DNA of 64,000 nucleotides from Chloroflexi bacterium HGW-Chloroflexi-3 (lineage in GTDB: Bacteria > Chloroflexota > Anaerolineae > Anaerolineales > Anaerolineaceae): assembly GCA_002842045.1 (NCBI GenBank), contig PHBX01000011.1, forward strand, positions 210,610 through 274,609, written 5' to 3'. How positions within the stretch are numbered: the stretch's first letter is position 1; each line of letters opens with the position of its first letter. This document shows, one piece after another, positions 60,572 through 64,000 of the stretch. Below the pieces are notes generated by a model. It ran no database searches. It had not been told where the DNA came from and was given only the letters and a program-made list of their open reading frames with translations. The position numbers were made by a program, and so were the translations under genes.

Positions 60572-62193
60572 GCTACCTCCCAAGTCACGCTCGATGTTCG
60601 ATAGGTACGCCCTGCGCTGTCAGTAAGATCGCTCCAGGCTGTCCAGATACCCTGTTCGGTGGTGCCAAAATTGATATCTCCAGAATTTTGGGGAGTTGCT
60701 GACCAGGTGGGGCCACTTCGGGATAGGCTTATTTCAACCCCGGAAGGAACTCGTACATGAACCGTGATGGAGTAGGGAGGCTCCCCTCCAGTTACAGTTC
60801 CCGATAAAGTTTGTGCAGGCTGTCCCAGGTTGGGAGCGAACAAAAGCAAACGCGCATAAGTAACAGTAATCGTTCCACTCAGCGGTGCTACCACGTAAAT
60901 AGCGACTGAATCACTGGCTGTTCCGGATATATTTGTGCAGGTGACTGTGTAAGTATGGGTACCCGCCGGAATGCTTGCAAATGCCCGATTCCCACTCAGC
61001 ACAACACTGCCTGTCCAACCTCCATCTGAACTAGAGGCTGAACAACTGGTAGCATACTGGCTGGTCCAACTCAGCGTGTAACTGGCAGGAGCGACGCGAG
61101 TAATTGGCCCGTTGCCTCCTTCCACTCGTAAATCAACCGTGGGAGGGAGTGGGTTGACCCTGATCTGAACGGTATCTACGACCTGGGCACCAACCGGATT
61201 GAAACAACGAACGGTATAGTTATAGGTTCCCTGGAGAATATTATTAAAAGTCTGGCTGCCGTTTAATCCGATAGAACCTGTGAGATTACCCTCTGCCTGG
61301 CATGAACTGGCGTTTGAACTACTCCAGGTAATTGTATAAGCCGACGGCTCAAAAAATGATAAAGGACCATCCAAATTATTGGCCTTTACATCCACGGAAG
61401 GTGGTGAAAACACATAAGCGGTCACACTGTCCGAGGCTGATCCTGAAGGGTTAGTGCAGGTCAGGGTATAGGTATACGTACCGGCTGTTACATTACTGTA
61501 TGCTTGTGAACCCGATCCGGTTTTCGCTCCACTCCAGTTCCCTGAAGCAGTGCATGTGGAAGCATTGGCGCTTGTCCAATTGAGGGTATAACCGCCAGGA
61601 GCTGTCTGTGATAAAGGCCCCTGGGTGTTATTGATCTGGATATCTACAGTTGGCGGCGGTGAAGCCCGGTAGGAGGTTGTTACTGCCCGGAAATCGACAT
61701 ATCCACCGGAAGCCGTAATTGACCATGTGCAATCCCCCGAGGTAGGAACATTCCAGGCAGGGTTAGGAATATTGTTAAAACCAGGTGTACCACCACCAGG
61801 TAAGTATAGATTTTGAGAAGCAATTACCTGTCCGCAAGCACGGATGATAGCAGTGCCAGCACTTGAATCACCTGTGGTTGCTACCTGAACATTAATTGTT
61901 TTCAGGAAAGTGAAGTTTCCAGATATTGAACTGCCACTTTGAATTCGGGTGACGGTTTCAGTACAACCACTTCCACAACTGCCTCCACCCTCAGAAGGCG
62001 GTAAAGAGGTACTATCGCGGTGATAAAGTGAAACATACGCTACTGAGCCATTCCACTGAATATAGGTGCGCTCCTGGTCATACGTACGACCGCTTTTGAG
62101 ATAATCCGGTGAAATTGCAAGAACAGTCTGGACAGCAATGGCTGCCATCAATAAAGCGGTGAAGAGTGCAATAAAATATTTTTTCCTGATCAT
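60544..62193 (-). CDS. Exported protein with Ig-like repeats
   Basis: The ~549-residue protein has a signal peptide (KKYFIALFTALLMAAIAV) and at least three tandem beta-sandwich repeats of about 90 residues, each with a YTLxWxSxxAxxCxASG strand pair and a TYTYTLTCTNPSG-like edge with the Cys pair. A further, different domain (about 450-545) follows. Three such repeats are at about residues 185-280, 280-370 and 370-460. It may be an adhesin at the pilus or surface. It lies nine bases after the TadG-like gene and overlaps the transglycosylase gene by 28 bases. Confidence 0.7.
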   Translation of the reverse strand: MIRKKYFIALFTALLMAAIAVQTVLAISPDYLKSGRTYDQERTYIQWNGSVAYVSLYHRDSTSLPPSEGGGSCGSGCTETVTRIQSGSSISGNFTFLKTINVQVATTGDSSAGTAIIRACGQVIASQNLYLPGGGTPGFNNIPNPAWNVPTSGDCTWSITASGGYVDFRAVTTSYRASPPPTVDIQINNTQGPLSQTAPGGYTLNWTSANASTCTASGNWSGAKTGSGSQAYSNVTAGTYTYTLTCTNPSGSASDSVTAYVFSPPSVDVKANNLDGPLSFFEPSAYTITWSSSNASSCQAEGNLTGSIGLNGSQTFNNILQGTYNYTVRCFNPVGAQVVDTVQIRVNPLPPTVDLRVEGGNGPITRVAPASYTLSWTSQYATSCSASSSDGGWTGSVVLSGNRAFASIPAGTHTYTVTCTNISGTASDSVAIYVVAPLSGTITVTYARLLLFAPNLGQPAQTLSGTVTGGEPPYSITVHVRVPSGVEISLSRSGPTWSATPQNSGDINFGTTEQGIWTAWSDLTDSAGRTYRTSSVTWEVAWHPVHGRP

Positions 62194-62201
62194 ACGATCC
62201 T

Positions 62202-62741
62202 TTACTGGACTACGCCTGCCGAAGCAAAGACGGAGATCGATTTTCCTGCGATTCCAAAACGATCCAATAACAACCAATCTACGGGAACAGTAAGATAGAC
62301 CCCGACTGCAGGTTCATTGGTGCTCCAATCTCCTCGACCGTTTCCAAGTCGCACAGGACGGGGAGGGTAGCCCGTAATTGTTCCACCGGCTGGATCAGGC
62401 AACACTCGGATATCAAGGGTGTAACCCGATACACCTCGGGTGTTCATTTCTGCAGAGACAACCTGTTGTGCACCTGAAGTGGCAAGAGTCGAAGTTAGCC
62501 GAATATTTCCGGTTGCAGACACATAAGCCCAATCTCGTCCTCGGGAAGCGCCGGCTAAAGCAGCTTCTTGCGCGACTGTATACGCCCAATTGCGAGCTGC
62601 ATAAAGACGGTATATATCCACCAACCCAGCGGCGATGATGATAAATATCAGGATGGTTAACAATCCCCATACTGCCGATTGGGCTCTCCGTTCTCGGATC
62701 ATCCCGTTACCATCTGAAAATTTTGAATAAGACAGAGTCAT
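62202..62741 (-). CDS. TadG-like pilus protein, cluster 2
   Basis: The ~179-residue protein has one membrane helix near residue 25-45 (SAVWGLLTILIFIIIAAGLV) and the following YRLYAARNWAYTVAQEAAL helix typical of TadE/TadG-like proteins, then a beta-rich extracytoplasmic part. The ATG at 62741 overlaps the stop of the upstream TadE gene (ATGA). It probably belongs to the second Tad pilus. Confidence 0.65.
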   Translation of the reverse strand: MTLSYSKFSDGNGMIRERRAQSAVWGLLTILIFIIIAAGLVDIYRLYAARNWAYTVAQEAALAGASRGRDWAYVSATGNIRLTSTLATSGAQQVVSAEMNTRGVSGYTLDIRVLPDPAGGTITGYPPRPVRLGNGRGDWSTNEPAVGVYLTVPVDWLLLDRFGIAGKSISVFASAGVVQ

Positions 62742-63205
62742 GGATAGCGCTCCACAATTCCCCAATGGCGTACCCGAATCGTCATCACAGGTTCAGCCAG
62801 GAATGGAATATCAGCCTGAAATGGAGCAGAAGCTTCCAAAATAAAAGATGTGCCAAAGGGGCTTCCAGAAAGCCAGGCTGAACTGCGAAGATTGCCTGAA
62901 GCATCATAGACTTGCAGATTGGTGGCTACATTTGCGCACATCACATTCTGGTTCACACCCTGTTGGACAACATTGCCTGCGAAGCTCCATTGTGCAGGGT
63001 CCAGCGATAACGCCCGAACGGCAGCCCCAGCGCTACTATCTAACGCCTGACGAACTGCCACACCTCGACTGAGTTCAATCCCTCCGAAAATGACCAGAGC
63101 AAGAATCATCAAAACCAGCAGAGCTTCTACCGCAGCTTGTCCCTTCGCCGCAGGCGGGCAGACGCCATGATCCTTACTAAGACCCGATTTCAGCGTTGAC
63201 ATCAT
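62738..63205 (-). CDS. TadE-like minor pilin, cluster 2
   Basis: The 155-residue protein has KGQAAVEALLVLMILALVIF (about residues 21-40), which carries a Gly-Gln processing site with Glu five residues on, then the helix IELSRGVAVRQALDSSAGAA. This is a TadE-type leader. It overlaps the Flp pilin gene at its 5' end by about 29 bases if the ATG at 63205 is used; a later start is possible. The stop overlaps the next gene (ATGA). Confidence 0.75.
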   Translation of the reverse strand: MMSTLKSGLSKDHGVCPPAAKGQAAVEALLVLMILALVIFGGIELSRGVAVRQALDSSAGAAVRALSLDPAQWSFAGNVVQQGVNQNVMCANVATNLQVYDASGNLRSSAWLSGSPFGTSFILEASAPFQADIPFLAEPVMTIRVRHWGIVERYP

Positions 63206-63323
63206 TAAACTTGACCCTTAATGTGCTAAAAATTTCCCAAAGAGCGCCGCCTACAAGGGTGATCAATATTGCCAGGATAACGATATATTCGACAACGCTC
63301 TGTCCATTACGATCATGCAACAT
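63177..63323 (-). CDS. Flp-type pilin (cluster 2)
   Basis: This 48-residue protein begins MLHDRNGQSVVEYIVILA: a short basic leader, a Gly-Gln cleavage site and Glu-Tyr five and six residues after it, then a hydrophobic helix. It is a Flp pilin. AGGAAG lies directly upstream of the ATG at 63323. It lies upstream of the TadE gene and is the main structural candidate of this cluster. Confidence 0.8.
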   Translation of the reverse strand: MLHDRNGQSVVEYIVILAILITLVGGALWEIFSTLRVKFNDVNAEIGS

Positions 63324-63395
63324 ACTTCCTCCTTCTCCCGGAACACCCCCACACCGCAGAAGCCCGAAGGCACGCTTAGCAATATGGGGGATAGT

Positions 63396-63429
63396 GGCGG
63401 TCGGCTTTTTCCTATGGAAGCCGACCGCC
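63396..63429. terminator. Strong hairpin between two small pilus genes
   Basis: GGCGGTCGGCTT and AAGCCGACCGCC form a perfect 12-bp stem with a 10-base loop. CTTTAT follows on the plus strand; no T-tract on the minus strand. It may stabilise or process the transcript to raise pilin levels. Confidence 0.55.
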
Positions 63430-63478
63430 CTTTATCTATACCCTCCCAACCGGTAACGTTAGAGGGCTTGGTCGATGG

Positions 63479-63649
63479 CTACGGGTGCGCTGCAGGCACC
63501 GCGATACTGTCGATCCAGTCCGCGATACTGCCGCCCTGTGTGCCGACATTGCTCAGGATGGCCCAGATGGCCACTGCGCCCAGAACAACGGCAATACCCA
63601 GAACGACGACAAACTGCGGAATCTCGGATGCTTTCTTATCAAACAACAT
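63479..63649 (-). CDS. Small membrane protein, possible pilin-like
   Basis: This 56-residue protein has one long hydrophobic helix (PQFVVVLGIAVVLGAVAIWA, about residues 11-30) after a short charged start, then a small polar tail with GGSIADWID. AAGGAG lies about eight bases before the ATG at 63649. It could be a divergent pilin without a standard cleavage site or a small assembly protein. Its place between TadC and Flp genes supports a pilus link. I do not recognise a family. Confidence 0.55.
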   Translation of the reverse strand: MLFDKKASEIPQFVVVLGIAVVLGAVAIWAILSNVGTQGGSIADWIDSIAVPAAHP

Positions 63650-63741
63650 ACACATATCTCCTTTTTCCCAGCACCTTGTGCAGGGATATTTGACCCCTCA
63701 TCGGGGCTGACAAAAAATGGGTTGATACGTCTCTTAAGAGA

Positions 63742-64000
63742 CTAGAAACCACCGCCGACCGTGACCCCGGAGAGGGTTTTCAGGATCCGGTCAACAAGCG
63801 GGTAAAACAACAAAATAACGATAGGACCGAGTAGAAATGGCATGGCCAGCAGGGTGATGCGCAGGGGCAATCGCTGCATCTGTTCTTCTGATTGGTAGCC
63901 AATTTCCTCGTTTAACTCCTCAATAGCACTGGTAACAGCCTGGTCGATATCCGACACACCACCTGATTGTTGTGCCGCCTGAATACGTTGGACAAGTCTG
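63742..64000 (-). CDS. TadC-like inner-membrane protein (5' end beyond window)
   Basis: Only the C-terminal ~85 residues are visible: VQRIQAAQQSGGVSDIDQAV, a charged helix with NEEIGYQSEEQMQRLPLRIT and one or two final membrane helices (ITLLAMPFLLGPIVILLFY). This is the end of a type II secretion F domain as in TadB/TadC. Such proteins form the membrane platform of the Tad machine. It is the first visible gene of cluster 2; the ATPase TadA would be expected to the right. Confidence 0.75.
   Translation of the reverse strand, partial: RLVQRIQAAQQSGGVSDIDQAVTSAIEELNEEIGYQSEEQMQRLPLRITLLAMPFLLGPIVILLFYPLVDRILKTLSGVTVGGGF

Overview
The window reads as a chromosomal segment of an anaerobic Chloroflexota bacterium, most likely Anaerolineae. 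Support is indirect: lineage-typical neighbours (a diadenylate cyclase/YbbR/Der block, a tungsten-type aldehyde ferredoxin oxidoreductase next to a xanthine-dehydrogenase-like trio, a branched-chain amino acid ABC transporter), moderate GC, and a secreted protein ending in the short ...VFLPIV... tail common on exported Chloroflexota proteins. No 16S or single-copy phylogeny is available here.

Bases 1-18,275 are ordinary host chromosome. They hold LivM/LivH/substrate-binding lipoprotein (minus), a YhhN-family lysoplasmalogenase, a YitT membrane protein and a secreted papain-fold protein that has lost its catalytic cysteine. A plus-strand housekeeping run follows: CoaE fused to a C-terminal domain, CdaA, YbbR and Der. 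A minus-strand molybdenum/tungsten block (AOR, then FAD, 2Fe-2S and molybdopterin subunits, then a MoaD-like carrier) closes this part.

At 18,276-18,347 lies an initiator tRNA-fMet(CAT) with its own promoter and terminator. Directly downstream begins what I read as a large integrated element whose right end is outside the window. It opens with two convergent tyrosine recombinases, a HTH/zinc-ribbon protein and small regulators, one behind a promoter carrying a Gram-positive-type SOS-box-like palindrome.

Bases 22,900-40,940 are a complete type 3 BREX phage-defence operon: HTH regulator, brxF, brxC, pglXI, brxHII, pglZ and brxA. Three extra genes sit between brxC and pglXI: a DUF3696 AAA ATPase, a protein with a PIN-like N-terminus, and an AlbA_2/Schlafen-type ATPase. 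The operon starts at a promoter wrapped in inverted repeats and ends in a strong hairpin.

Bases 40,940-54,400 are a DNA-metabolism module, mostly minus strand: a methyltransferase-helicase fusion, a sliding clamp (DnaN), a DnaQ-like exonuclease, RadC, SSB, a SWIM-Rad52 fusion, a second OB-fold protein and several unknown genes. Many share an almost identical ribosome-binding leader. A lone PD-(D/E)XK nuclease is inserted on the opposite strand. The 700-base gap at 53,083-53,782 is packed with hairpins, including a 106-nt multi-branched structure with a terminator-like tail.

Bases 54,400-64,000 are a cell-surface module: two Tad/Flp-type pilus clusters (each with pilin, TadE/TadG-like proteins and an A24 prepilin peptidase), a TadC-like protein at the edge, an Ig-repeat exported protein, and two peptidoglycan hydrolases. 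A Fic/HTH divergent pair lies between. Two operons here start behind related promoter-plus-terminator leaders. Together the modules suggest a mobile element with its own replication/recombination genes, a surface pilus and phage-defence cargo; no relaxase or type IV secretion ATPase is visible in this window.
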